From Perkinsela sp. pyNocScin1 (Eukaryota; Euglenozoa; Kinetoplastea; Prokinetoplastida; Perkinselidae), in contig CAXHTR010000004.1 in assembly GCA_964019655.1 (NCBI GenBank), positions 558,001-622,000 of the forward strand: a stretch of DNA of 64,000 bases, written 5' to 3'. Below the pieces are notes generated by a model. It was given only the letters and a program-made list of their open reading frames with translations. It was not told where the DNA came from and ran no database searches. Of the stretch, positions 46,536 through 55,735 are shown piece after piece (position 1 is the stretch's first letter; the number at the start of each line of letters is the position of its first letter). The position numbers and the translations under genes were made by a program.

Positions 46536-47408
46536 ATGCTCCACTGTCTTTCATGTATTGACCCCGCCCTCGGCCGCCTCGACTACACGCTTTTATCTGA
46601 CCAAACATGCTTTGAAATCCTATTTGACGGCTGCACTGCAGAACAGAAGAAGGAACTCGGGATCATCAAAAATGAGAATGAAATAGCAACGTATCCAGAT
46701 GTATGCGACTGGAAAGGCGCCGAATGCGATGAGGAAGGAAATGTGTTGAAGATGAAATTATGGAGTATGTCGGAATTAGGTCCACACAGGCTACGTTTCG
46801 GGTATATCCCGTCCAAACTCATATCTTTTGCCTTATCATTCGTGGACTGTGATGAGAGAATAAGAATGTCTGACCTCCCACAGACGCTCGAACGTTTCGA
46901 TATTCGCTATAGCAAGGTACTCTGCACCCTGGAAGTTAAGGATATTCCACGCAACCTTCTGCATTTTAGCGTTACGGACACGTTATTTGAAGGCACATGT
47001 GATTTGAAAGTGCTCCCTGGACACATCGAAGAATTCACAGTACAAGAAGGTTATCTCACAGGGAAAATAAATCTCATGTGTTTGCCCTCTACATTGAAGA
47101 TTCTTAATCTTCAAAAAAATATGCTTGACGGGCCCATTCATATCACTGAGCTCCCAGGGCAAATTCTGCGTTTAGACCTTTCATACAATAATTTTCATGG
47201 GTCATGTGTCATTACATGTATACCCCAGTCGCTGCGAATTCTCAGCGTGTATGAAAATAAGCTAACAGGAACCGCTATTCTTTTAAAGGCCGTGAACGGT
47301 AATAATTGCTGCGTGCTTCTTGAAGATAATGAACTTACTGCCCTTAAGGATGAAAAGGGGCGCAAACATCGATTTTCGAGACGAATAATGAAACATCAGC
47401 GCAAATGA
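46536..47408 (+). CDS. Secreted LRR protein, A-GDC
   Basis: About 290 residues from M-L-H-C-L-S-C-I-D-P-A-L-G-R-L-D, in context TCAAATGCT; an upstream ATG at 46512 would add 8 residues. It has L-L-S-D-Q-T-C-F-E-I-L-F-D-G-C-T-A-E-Q-K-K, G-I-I-K-N-E and cap C-D-W-K-G-A-E-C-D-E-E-G. About seven LRRs follow, several with Cys (G-T-C-D-L, G-S-C-V-I). The tail is L-T-A-L-K-D-E-K-G-R-K-H-R-F-S-R-R, the hallmark of this group. It is the first of the A-GDC tandem series. Confidence 0.9.
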   Translation: MLHCLSCIDPALGRLDYTLLSDQTCFEILFDGCTAEQKKELGIIKNENEIATYPDVCDWKGAECDEEGNVLKMKLWSMSELGPHRLRFGYIPSKLISFALSFVDCDERIRMSDLPQTLERFDIRYSKVLCTLEVKDIPRNLLHFSVTDTLFEGTCDLKVLPGHIEEFTVQEGYLTGKINLMCLPSTLKILNLQKNMLDGPIHITELPGQILRLDLSYNNFHGSCVITCIPQSLRILSVYENKLTGTAILLKAVNGNNCCVLLEDNELTALKDEKGRKHRFSRRIMKHQRK

Positions 47409-47911
47409 GCTTATAATTCAGCAAGTATGGAAGCGTCTAATTTCCAAAGACAAATAATCAAGCAGATATATATTCTTGTCTATTTAGTGTATTAAGTAAA
47501 ACCATTCTATATAAGCATGCAATACTTCATATATTCATATATCTACCCAAAGAAAAGAATATTGAGCTATAATGAGAAAGCAAATTTTTAACATTGGTAG
47601 CGTCAAACGTGGTAGGCCTTCGTTGAACGCCCCGCACATTACATCATCTCCTATGACGATCACTTTCTTTTCATTTTCTACGGTAAAATGCCATCTTCGC
47701 GCTTCGTCATTTTCAAAATACGCTCAACCGATTTCGAATGAGTACTTGTTTATGACGAAAACCTCATGGAAGCTCATTGGTGGGGTATAATTGGTTTCTC
47801 TTTAACCGATCAGTTAGTGCTAGTATCAGTGAAATTTGTTATGGTAGTAGAGACGGAAGTGTCTCTTTTTTTTTTCATGGAATAGTTTGTTGCTTTCACA
47901 TTTCCTGTACA
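47409..47911. other. Intergenic stretch with a possible minus-strand coding trace
   Basis: About 500 bases. On the minus strand an ATG at 47777 starts a frame with coding-like composition, M-S-F-H-E-V-F-V-I-N-K, broken by one TGA (47724-47726). It continues with W-H-F-T-V-E-N-E-K-K-V-I-V-I-G-D-D down to about 47540. It is not LRR and no family is recognised. It could be a chance frame. Confidence 0.35.
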
Positions 47912-48787
47912 ATGCTCTGTCGCCTTCTCTGTGTCGACGAATCCCTCGGTCGTCTTGACTATACGATGCTTTCTGACCAAGCACGGATCGAAATGTTTTT
48001 TGGAGACTGCAATCCTGCGCTGAAGCACAAAGTTGGCATCATTCACAAAAAATCCCGCCCGACCGAGTTCGTTGACGTGTGCGAGTGGGCACATGCAAAG
48101 TGTGATGAAGATAGGAATGTCATCAGAATGGACCTCTGCTACAAAACATCTCGAGGTCCCAGAACACACGAGATAAACTTTACTTTCATACCTCCTAATG
48201 TGAAGAAATTCTACATGAAACACATACGATGTGCACGAGAAATCATCTTGTCCGACCTTCCAGAAGCAATCGAAGTATTTTCTGTCTTGAAGAGTACGCT
48301 TCCATGTAAATTTCAAGCGCATCACTTACCGAGAGGGCTGGCTCGCTTTATCGTTGGATGGAACAATTTTGAGGGGAGCTGTGATTTGACAGTGCTGCCA
48401 CCAAAGTTGGTAGAGCTTTCCATGAATGATAATGATCTTTCAGGGGAGATTAGCCTGGACCATTTGCCCGAAACATTGATCACCCTGGATTTAACAAACA
48501 ACTTTTTGCAGGGCCCTATCGCGTTAGAAAATCTCCCCGACAGTATCCAGTGGATAGACCTGTCAAAGAACAAATTTGGAGGCCCATGTGTCATTACGAG
48601 CATACCTGATTCACTGCGCGAGCTTCGTTTATTTGGGAACGAGCTCGAAGGAACAGCTGTTGTCCTCAAAGGTGTCAATGGATACAGATGCTTTATAAAC
48701 CTTTATGGAAATCGGCTTAGTGCGGTAGTCGACGAAGATGGCGAAGAGCATCGCTGGGAAGCGCGCGTCCTCGAGAAGCAGGGATAA
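47912..48787 (+). CDS. Secreted LRR protein, A-GDC
   Basis: About 291 residues from M-L-C-R-L-L-C-V-D-E-S-L-G-R-L-D; the upstream open frame to 47777 gives no leader. T-M-L-S-D-Q-A-R-I-E-M-F-F-G-D-C-N, then G-I-I and V-D-V-C-E-W-A-H-A-K-C, a cap whose W-x-G is changed. Seven LRRs follow, including N-N-F-E-G-S-C-D-L-T-V-L-P. The tail is L-S-A-V-V-D-E-D-G-E-E-H-R-W. A stretch around 48358-48400 is almost identical at the DNA level to 49588-49630 in the next gene, so the pair duplicated or converted recently. Confidence 0.9.
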   Translation: MLCRLLCVDESLGRLDYTMLSDQARIEMFFGDCNPALKHKVGIIHKKSRPTEFVDVCEWAHAKCDEDRNVIRMDLCYKTSRGPRTHEINFTFIPPNVKKFYMKHIRCAREIILSDLPEAIEVFSVLKSTLPCKFQAHHLPRGLARFIVGWNNFEGSCDLTVLPPKLVELSMNDNDLSGEISLDHLPETLITLDLTNNFLQGPIALENLPDSIQWIDLSKNKFGGPCVITSIPDSLRELRLFGNELEGTAVVLKGVNGYRCFINLYGNRLSAVVDEDGEEHRWEARVLEKQG

Positions 48788-49149
48788 AGCGCCTTGTGCC
48801 TCCAAGATATTGGATGGATATCACTTCATGTTATGATAATAGCTTGCATCATGCGTAAATGTGAATACGAATACTATCTCTCAGATTATAAAAAGTACCA
48901 AATCAGGCTCATGCATTATTATGATACCGTATGATTGAGTAGCTTTGGGAGTAATCCCCTCAACACCTCTACTTTTTTCATTCACGCATTTAGCCTTACT
49001 TTCATGATCCAAAAACGCTCGTTGGCCTCGGAGTTACACTTTTTATTCTTCGCCTCTCTGCTCTCAGCCGAAAGTATTGTAGTTGCTCTATTCTCGTTAA
49101 AGACAAAGTATTTCGATTACATTTAGCTTTCTCGATAAATTCATCCAAA
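48788..49149. other. Intergenic stretch, nothing recognised
   Basis: About 360 AT-rich bases between two A-GDC genes. A short hydrophobic open frame (48935-49126) lacks the family signature and any LRR and is not called. Confidence 0.45.
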
Positions 49150-50097
49150 ATGCTTCAGCTTCTGATCTGTGTTGATGAGTCACTCGGCCGCCTTGACTAC
49201 GCGACGATCTCTGACCAGGCCCGCATCGAGCTTTTCATTGGCGACTGCAATCCTGCTCTCAAGCACAGAATCGGTATAATTGATAAAAAATCTCGGCCGA
49301 CCGAGTACATTGATGTCTGCGACTGGACTCATTCAGAGTGCAATGAGGACGGAAGTGTCATCGAATTGAATCTTTGTTTCAAGACTTCCCATGGGCCGAG
49401 CGTGCATAGGGTCAACTTTTCGTATATCCCACCAAACATCAAGAAATTTAGTATGAAGCACATACGCTGCGCAAGAGACATTATTCTATCAGATTTACCG
49501 CAATCAATCCAGCAATTTTCAGTCCTGAAGTGTACCTTGCCGTGTGATTTTCAAGCACATCATTTACCAAGAGGTCTCATCCGCTTTTTCGTTGGGTGGA
49601 ACAATTTTGAGGGGAGCTGTGATTTGACAGTGCTACCGCCAAATTTGGAAGAACTCTCAATGCATGACAATAAACTTTCAGGGGGAATAGACATGAATCA
49701 TTTACCGAAGACAATGGAACTCCTCGACCTTTCACAGAACTTGCTACAGGGCCCGTGTTCTATATTGAATCTTCCAGAAGGCATTCAGATGATTAATCTA
49801 TCACGAAACGAGCTTTCTGGATCGTGCATCATCACGAGCGTACCCGAGTCTGTCTTCGATCTCCGTTTAAACGGAAATAATCTCGAAGGAACAGCTATAC
49901 TCTTGAAGGGCATAAACGGTTGGAACTGCTGCGTGGACCTTTACTCGAATCTACTGACTGGTTTACTCGACGAAAAGGGGCGAAAGCACCGTTGGGCGCG
50001 CCGAATTTTGAAAAGGCAAAAGACAAACACATCAGAGAAGCCAAGATTAGCACGAGGCAGCTCATATTATTACAAAGAACAGGCGTATAATTTATAG
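49150..50097 (+). CDS. Secreted LRR protein, A-GDC, basic extension
   Basis: A 315-residue protein starting M-L-Q-L-L-I-C-V-D-E-S-L-G-R-L-D, then I-S-D-Q-A-R-I-E-L-F-I-G-D-C-N and cap V-C-D-W-T-H-S-E-C-N-E-D-G. Seven LRRs align one to one with 47912. The tail D-E-K-G-R-K-H-R-W-A-R-R is followed by an extra basic segment with Y-Y-Y-K that its relatives lack, possibly a recent stop-codon loss. The leader has only about seven residues before the conserved Val-Asp. Confidence 0.9.
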   Translation: MLQLLICVDESLGRLDYATISDQARIELFIGDCNPALKHRIGIIDKKSRPTEYIDVCDWTHSECNEDGSVIELNLCFKTSHGPSVHRVNFSYIPPNIKKFSMKHIRCARDIILSDLPQSIQQFSVLKCTLPCDFQAHHLPRGLIRFFVGWNNFEGSCDLTVLPPNLEELSMHDNKLSGGIDMNHLPKTMELLDLSQNLLQGPCSILNLPEGIQMINLSRNELSGSCIITSVPESVFDLRLNGNNLEGTAILLKGINGWNCCVDLYSNLLTGLLDEKGRKHRWARRILKRQKTNTSEKPRLARGSSYYYKEQAYNL

Positions 50098-50639
50098 GGA
50101 AATATTCATATGCGTGCTACATAGTGGATAGATTTATAAGCAACACTTCAAAGTTTAGTATAGCATGCGTGATTTTTCATCAAAACTTAATATCTCTCAG
50201 AAATTCAAAGTATATCATAAGCATGTATTAATAGTGAAGTCGGTTTCGTTGCCCCTTATTTTGACTTTTCTATTCTATCTCATCTTTTGCCTTGTGTAGT
50301 CTTCTCTTGCTAATGTTACCTGTGCATTCATGAAGTTAGACTTACGAAGACCAGATCTTTCTCTAGATTGGATGCATTCAGGTCGCTCAGATTCTCTTTC
50401 AAGTCCCGGGGCTTTAGGAGCTTCTACCATTCAATACAGGTTTTCATGCCACAAGAAGTGCGTTTCCAGAGCCTACGAATTCGGTGAAAATCTAACATCA
50501 GCCTAAAAGAGGATGCGTGAATACCTTCAATCTCTGAAAACAAGAGTGGCTTTCTAATTTCGGGAAGCTTGAGCAAAGAGTGTTTTTTTTCTCGCTGGCG
50601 CCTCAATCCTTCTACCACTCATCTCATATTAACGATTCA
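50098..50639. other. Intergenic stretch, nothing firm
   Basis: About 540 bases. A minus-strand open frame at 50424-50618 contains a weak L-K-L-P-E-I-R-K-P-L phrase that might be a very old LRR trace; it is too weak to call. Confidence 0.4.
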
Positions 50640-51509
50640 ATGATCACTCTCGCGTTCTGTGCCGACCCAAGCATTCTCGGTCGCTTCGACAAAGCCTCAC
50701 TATCCGATCAAAATCTCATGGAGCTATTCGTCGGCGAATTCAAAGACGTTGGCATCGCCAAAGACATGGACACGAATTTCATCAGCATCGAAAAGTGGTC
50801 TGTCCTGCATTTGGATGCAGCAAAGCATGTTACTACCATCAACATGAGCCTAGAAAATGTTGTATTTGGTGGCAGCTACACTAATTTTCGCTCTATTGAA
50901 GAGGGATGTTTTGACGAGGGTGGGTCCGTCGACTTTCAGTACGTGCCCCCGACAGTGATTTCGCTTCGTATTGTACACTTATACCTCAGTGGAACAATTG
51001 AGACTCGGGACCTTCCGCGGGGACTGAAGACACTTGAGATTCCCAGCAATAAGATTTCGGGAACATTTGACACAGCTGCGCTTCCAGGCTCTCTCGAAAG
51101 CGTCGACGTTTCGTATAACAAGCTGGAGGGCAGCGTACACCTCGAAAGTCTTCCTGAAGCCTTGAAATACTTTCGAGTGCAGAACAACACTTTTACGGGG
51201 GATCTCGAGTTCGACGCGCTTCCAGAGGGCCTGATATCCATGAACCTCGCGCATAACCGATTTGAGGGCGAAATAAAGCTCATCAACCTACCGAAGTCGC
51301 TCCGAGAAGCTGAGCTCGATGAGAACTTGTTTCCGCCTGACCGCAGAGCCATTGTGGAGAAGCCGAACGGACTTCAGCTGCTCAAGCTCGATTTCTGGAT
51401 GCAGCACTTAGTCTTCGACTGCGATGGCGTCAAGTATACCGGCAAAGAGCTCGTTTGCGAAGATCCGTATCCAACTGACGACGATAGCTGGGATGATGAT
51501 GAGTATTGA
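50640..51509 (+). CDS. Secreted LRR protein, A-IAKD, acidic tail
   Basis: About 289 residues from M-I-T-L-A-F-C-A then D-P-S-I-L-G-R-F-D, and S-L-S-D-Q-N-L-M-E-L-F-V. D-V-G-I-A-K-D and I-E-K-W-S-V-L are intact. E-G-G-S-V-D-F-Q-Y-V-P opens six LRRs. The C-terminus ends D-P-Y-P-T-D-D-D-S-W-D-D-D-E-Y, strongly acidic. It is collinear with 12486, 43888 and 16725. The ATG lies in TTCAATG context. Confidence 0.9.
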   Translation: MITLAFCADPSILGRFDKASLSDQNLMELFVGEFKDVGIAKDMDTNFISIEKWSVLHLDAAKHVTTINMSLENVVFGGSYTNFRSIEEGCFDEGGSVDFQYVPPTVISLRIVHLYLSGTIETRDLPRGLKTLEIPSNKISGTFDTAALPGSLESVDVSYNKLEGSVHLESLPEALKYFRVQNNTFTGDLEFDALPEGLISMNLAHNRFEGEIKLINLPKSLREAELDENLFPPDRRAIVEKPNGLQLLKLDFWMQHLVFDCDGVKYTGKELVCEDPYPTDDDSWDDDEY

Positions 51510-51733
51510 TGAGAAAGGGTATAACTTTGATATAAGCTTAAAAGAGTAAAGATTTGATAAAGTACAGAAAATTGCTTAAAGGCTTGATGCATGCCGATTC
51601 CGGTCCTCCATCTGTGCATCTTTTATTTCACAACTCAAAGCAATGAACCACAACGAATGATATGAAATTTAGGGAATATTTGAAAAGGGAAACGAAGTGG
51701 AGATGGTGAGTTTCCGCGGTCTCATGAAGTTCG

Positions 51734-51940
51734 CTCTGGGAAGACTTCCCCATCACCAGCCTGATCGTGAGTGGAAGCAATCTTTCGGGGACAGCTGTTC
51801 TCTTAAAGGGCGCGAGTGGCAGAGAATGCAGTGTAAAGTTCAAAGACAATCGGATTACTGCTCTGAAAGATGAGAATGGGCGAAAGCACCGCTTTTCGGC
51901 AAACATTCTTAAAAGCCAGCGCGCTGAAGAAGCACAGTAG
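51734..51940 (+). pseudogene. 3' fragment of an A-GDC LRR gene
   Basis: Only the last repeat and tail remain: S-G-S-N-L-S-G-T-A-V-L-L-K-G, then K-D-N-R-I-T-A-L-K-D-E-N-G-R-K-H-R-F-S, with the stop at 51938-51940. No leader or earlier repeats are found upstream. The roughly 180 bases downstream (to about 52060) resemble the 3' flank of 52199-53092, including TGCTTCCTATT and ACGCCGACAAA, so the fragment is a left-over of the same duplication unit. Confidence 0.88.
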
Positions 51941-52198
51941 CCGCTATACAATGCTCATTCTGAACACGTGAATAATGCATCAGCACAGAATGAGGTAAAT
52001 GTTCATAGTGAGATGCTTCCTATTCACGCCGACAAAGGCTTTTATTGTATATATCTTAAATATTTTTTAAATTCTAAGTGGAGAAGAATACGACCACTGA
52101 CTTATGCTTCATGACTTAGAGGCCTCAAGGGGTGAATGGTTTCGTGCCCTTTGAATCTCTAGATTTGCTTCCTTTTCTTTTATATTTGACACAGTCGC

Positions 52199-53092
52199 AT
52201 GCTCGTAAATCTACTCGTACTCACCATCGATGAATCCCTCGGTCGCCTCGACTATATTATGCTTTCAGACCAAGCTCGGCTCGAAATATTTTTTAGCGAC
52301 TGCACAGCAGAACAAAAGATTAGCCTCGGAATCTTATTGAAAGAATCTGATCCAAGCTCGTACGTTGATTTCTGTGACTGGGACGATGCGTCTTGTGATG
52401 AAGATGAAAATGTTGTTCGCTTGCATGTCTGGAGATGTTTCCCTCTTGATACGGACCTGCATAAGTTCAACTTTGCTTACCTCCCTCCGAAACTGAGGCA
52501 ATTGACCATGAGTGATTTATACTGTATGGGAGATCTCAGCATGTCTGATCTCCCGGAAGGTCTCGAAAATTTCTATGTCTCTGGTCGGTGCCCTTGCCCC
52601 AAGTTTGAAACAAAGAACATTCCACGCAGCCTCACGAATTTTGAATCAAATTCCTGTGAATTCAGTGGTAGCTGTGATTTGACAGTTCTACCTCCGAACA
52701 TGAAATATTTCATAGTACAAAAAGATAATCTTACAGGTACAATAGGTCTGAATCATTTGCCTGTAGCGCTTGAAAAACTGAACCTCTTTCAGAATAAACT
52801 GAATGGCCCAATCATCATCACGAATCTGCCGAAAAGCATTCGACTGATTAACCTGTCGTGTAATAATTTTTCAGGGTCATGTGTCATCACTAGCATTCCT
52901 CTCGGACTGAATATCCTGAACTTGAGTAACAATAATCTCTCGGGAACAGCTGTTCTCCTCAAAGAGATCAACGGTCATTTATGCAGCGCAAATTTCAAAT
53001 TCAATAAGCTTACTGCACTCAAGGATGAAAAAGGTCGAAAGCACCGATTTTCAAATCGCGTTCTCAAAAGTCAGCGCGCAGAAGACGGATAG
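52199..53092 (+). CDS. Secreted LRR protein, A-GDC
   Basis: A 297-residue protein starting M-L-V-N-L-L-V-L-T-I-D-E-S-L-G-R-L-D, then M-L-S-D-Q-A-R-L-E-I-F-F-S-D-C-T and cap F-C-D-W-D-D-A-S-C-D-E-D. Seven LRRs follow with G-S-C-D-L-T-V-L-P and G-S-C-V-I-T. The tail is L-T-A-L-K-D-E-K-G-R-K-H-R-F-S-N-R. It is very close to 53436-54347 in coding and 3' flank; the start-to-start distance is about 1.24 kb. Confidence 0.92.
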   Translation: MLVNLLVLTIDESLGRLDYIMLSDQARLEIFFSDCTAEQKISLGILLKESDPSSYVDFCDWDDASCDEDENVVRLHVWRCFPLDTDLHKFNFAYLPPKLRQLTMSDLYCMGDLSMSDLPEGLENFYVSGRCPCPKFETKNIPRSLTNFESNSCEFSGSCDLTVLPPNMKYFIVQKDNLTGTIGLNHLPVALEKLNLFQNKLNGPIIITNLPKSIRLINLSCNNFSGSCVITSIPLGLNILNLSNNNLSGTAVLLKEINGHLCSANFKFNKLTALKDEKGRKHRFSNRVLKSQRAEDG

Positions 53093-53435
53093 TTGGCGCG
53101 ATGGAATGTTCATTGTAGATGTGTGAATTATGAATCAACAGATATTGAGGTTTACGTTCAGAGTGAACTGCTTCCTATTTACGCCGACAAAAATTTTAAT
53201 TGTATTCAACTTGAATAATTTACAGTTCAAATGAGCTGAGCATAATGCAACCATTGACTGATGGTTCTAAACTACCAGCAGATTTTCAAACTACAAGCTT
53301 TAAAAGACAAAATTCTGTGTCGAAATATCTCGTGTGAAACTCACTGTAAGGCTACAAGTAGTGCACAGTCATATGGTCATAGTATGCTTGTATTGCTGGA
53401 ATTCTTTACATTTACTTTCCATTTGACACAAACAA
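53093..53435. other. Spacer shared between tandem A-GDC copies
   Basis: About 340 bases. The first part resembles the flank after the 51734 fragment (TGCTTCCTATT, ACGCCGACAAA), showing that the duplication unit includes 3' sequence. No gene is seen in it. Confidence 0.6.
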
Positions 53436-54347
53436 ATGCTCCAGAATCTACTCGTACTTGCTATCGACGAATCACTTGGTCGCCTTGACTACAGCATGCT
53501 TTCAGACCAAGCTCGACTAGAAATATTTTTTGGCGACTGCACAGCAGAACAAAAGTTTGACATCGGTATTATACTGAAAGAATCTGATCCAAGCTCGTAC
53601 GTTGATTTTTGTGACTGGGACGATGAAGTGGGCAGCGTTGTGACTTGTGATGAAGAGGGAAACGTTGTTGGCTTAGATCTTGATGAAAGTAATACTCATC
53701 ACCCAGATCCGTATAGATTTAATTTCGCGTACCTGCCTCCGAAACTCGAGACCTTGAAGATGGTATGTGTAGGTTTCGATGACGATATGAGTATGGAAGA
53801 TCTCCCAGAGGGCCTCAAAACATTCCTTGTTTCCGGAAAGTTTCCGTGCTCTGCATTCAAAACAAAGCATCTTCCACGCAGCCTTATCACTTTTCATTCA
53901 TATTCCCGAGTGCTTGGTGGAAGCTGTGACTTGGAAAGTCTTCCCTCGAATCTGATAAGATTTGCTGCCGAGTACGGTGACCTCAAAGGTCCAGTCGAAA
54001 TGAATCACTTACCTGCATCGCTTGAAATGCTAAGACTTTACTGCAATAAACTGACAGGGCCAATCATTATCACGAGTCTTCCGAGAGTAATTGAAGAGAT
54101 CGACCTTTCGAGCAATAAATTTTCAGGATCATGTGTCATCACCGATATTCCGCCGTCGCTCTCCTCTCTAAGTGTCGCTGGAAATAATCTTTCGGGAACA
54201 GCTGTTCTTTTGAAATCCATAAACGGAAATGCATGTCGCGTAAGCTTCGAAGGAAATGGAATTTCTGCACTCAAGGACGAAAAAGGTCGAAAGCATCGCT
54301 TTTCAGCGCGTGTCCTCAAATATCAGAAAGCAGAAGAAGCAGAGTAA
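53436..54347 (+). CDS. Secreted LRR protein, A-GDC
   Basis: A 303-residue protein starting M-L-Q-N-L-L-V-L-A-I-D-E-S-L-G-R-L-D, M-L-S-D-Q-A-R-L-E-I-F-F-G-D-C-T and cap region F-C-D-W-D-D-E-V, then T-C-D-E-E-G. A short insertion of about six codons separates the two cap cysteines compared with 52199. Seven LRRs and the tail I-S-A-L-K-D-E-K-G-R-K-H-R-F-S follow. Its partner is 52199-53092. Confidence 0.92.
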   Translation: MLQNLLVLAIDESLGRLDYSMLSDQARLEIFFGDCTAEQKFDIGIILKESDPSSYVDFCDWDDEVGSVVTCDEEGNVVGLDLDESNTHHPDPYRFNFAYLPPKLETLKMVCVGFDDDMSMEDLPEGLKTFLVSGKFPCSAFKTKHLPRSLITFHSYSRVLGGSCDLESLPSNLIRFAAEYGDLKGPVEMNHLPASLEMLRLYCNKLTGPIIITSLPRVIEEIDLSSNKFSGSCVITDIPPSLSSLSVAGNNLSGTAVLLKSINGNACRVSFEGNGISALKDEKGRKHRFSARVLKYQKAEEAE

Positions 54348-54616
54348 GCGTTGTCGAAATATGAGATAGCTATGAAGAGCAAATGATTGAGAAACCGTTG
54401 CGAGTGAACGTTTTTACGAATTTTTCCAATATCTACGCATCTTTATTGAGTATAGTGAATGCTTCCGCATAGTAATGACCCACATATCGTCCACTTGGCG
54501 ATCAGATGAGCATCAGAGAAAATAATATAAAAAGTATCGGAGCTATCTCCTGGGCTTGTCATTTGATGTGCAGGTTCATACTTTTAACCTCAATTTTTCC
54601 AATTTCCGCTCATCCA

Positions 54617-55564
54617 ATGTACTCGCTCATTCCCAGCCTCTCAACTTTAGATCCCGCTGCCAGCAGATTCGATGCGCATTCACTGACCGACCAGCAAATG
54701 ATGGAGCTCTTAGTTCAGGAAATTCCACATGAGCAAAACCTTGATAAAAATGGTGACTTTCTCGATATTGCACAGTGGAAGGGCGTCGTTTTGCACGAGG
54801 AGGGATTCGTCGATTGCGTCTATTTCAGTGCTTTCGAAAGTGGTGAAGTCTCTTTTGCGTATCTTCCGAGACGCGTGACCGATGTGCGCATGATACGTAC
54901 GCAGCTGACTGGGACACTCGACACAGCCGCGCTTCCACCAGATCTTCGTGTCATTGTTCTCATGCGAGGTCTATTCAGTGGGAGCATCGACTTTGCAAAG
55001 TTTCCACAAAACATGACACTCATTAGTTTGACAGAATGTCAGTTTATGGGCAGTGTTTGCTTGGAACATCTTCCGGCAGCCCTCGACACGCTCGATCTCA
55101 GAGAAAACAAATTTAGCGGAAGCATCACACTCGCCAGCTTGCCGAAAGCCTTGCGTACGATGGATCTTACGCGTAATCTTCTTGATGGTGATCTAGAATT
55201 ACGCCAGTTGCCACCTATGCTCATCAGCCTTTCGCTCAAGAAGAACACATTCTCAGGAAGTATCCTGCTCGATGCGCTCCCAACAACAATGCGGACGCTC
55301 AATCTGGAAGAGAACAAGCTATCAGGTGATCTTATTTTTGCCAATATGCCTCCAAAAATGAAATCTTTCAAACTTTCCAATAATTGTTTTGACGGGCGGC
55401 TCGAAGTTCCCGAGTTTCGAAGGCTCAGCATTAAGCTTACGAATAATAGGCTGGAGGGAACGGCGTTTGTGCACAGCCAGATGGTACGTCGAGTCATTTT
55501 ATCCGGAAACAAGGTGGAAGCGCTCGTGGATGAAAAAGGTAGGGTTATCCATGTACAGGATTAG
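54617..55564 (+). CDS. Secreted LRR protein, A-DQQ
   Basis: About 315 residues from M-Y-S-L-I-P-S-L-S-T-L-D-P-A-A-S-R-F-D, aligned with the starts of 44882 and 58636. In-frame ATGs at 54566 and 54506 would give a longer, more typical hydrophobic leader, so the start is uncertain. L-T-D-Q-Q-M-M-E-L-L-V-Q-E and F-L-D-I-A-Q-W-K-G-V follow, without cysteines. Nine LRRs follow. The tail is N-K-V-E-A-L-V-D-E-K-G-R-V. It is a collinear, intact version of the MITE-split gene 44882. Confidence 0.87.
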   Translation: MYSLIPSLSTLDPAASRFDAHSLTDQQMMELLVQEIPHEQNLDKNGDFLDIAQWKGVVLHEEGFVDCVYFSAFESGEVSFAYLPRRVTDVRMIRTQLTGTLDTAALPPDLRVIVLMRGLFSGSIDFAKFPQNMTLISLTECQFMGSVCLEHLPAALDTLDLRENKFSGSITLASLPKALRTMDLTRNLLDGDLELRQLPPMLISLSLKKNTFSGSILLDALPTTMRTLNLEENKLSGDLIFANMPPKMKSFKLSNNCFDGRLEVPEFRRLSIKLTNNRLEGTAFVHSQMVRRVILSGNKVEALVDEKGRVIHVQD

Positions 55565-55735
55565 GCATTGTGCGGCTGCAGGGCGAAGCAGATCGCTTAA
55601 AGGTCAATGTAACAAAAGAAAACCGATTGGGCTTATTTCAATGCATAGTTACAAATGTGGGCTTCATTTACCTCCAGAGTCAAAGTCATCGCCTTTTCTG
55701 CCTTCTAGTCTTTTGCAGCTTATTTTTCATAATAA

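Noticed and set aside
48935-49126. A hydrophobic 63-codon frame that could be a leader or small membrane protein
   Set aside because: It lacks the family signature, is followed by a stop and has no relative in the window.
50424-50618. A possible minus-strand LRR remnant
   Set aside because: Only one weak L-P-x-x phrase; no second repeat in register.
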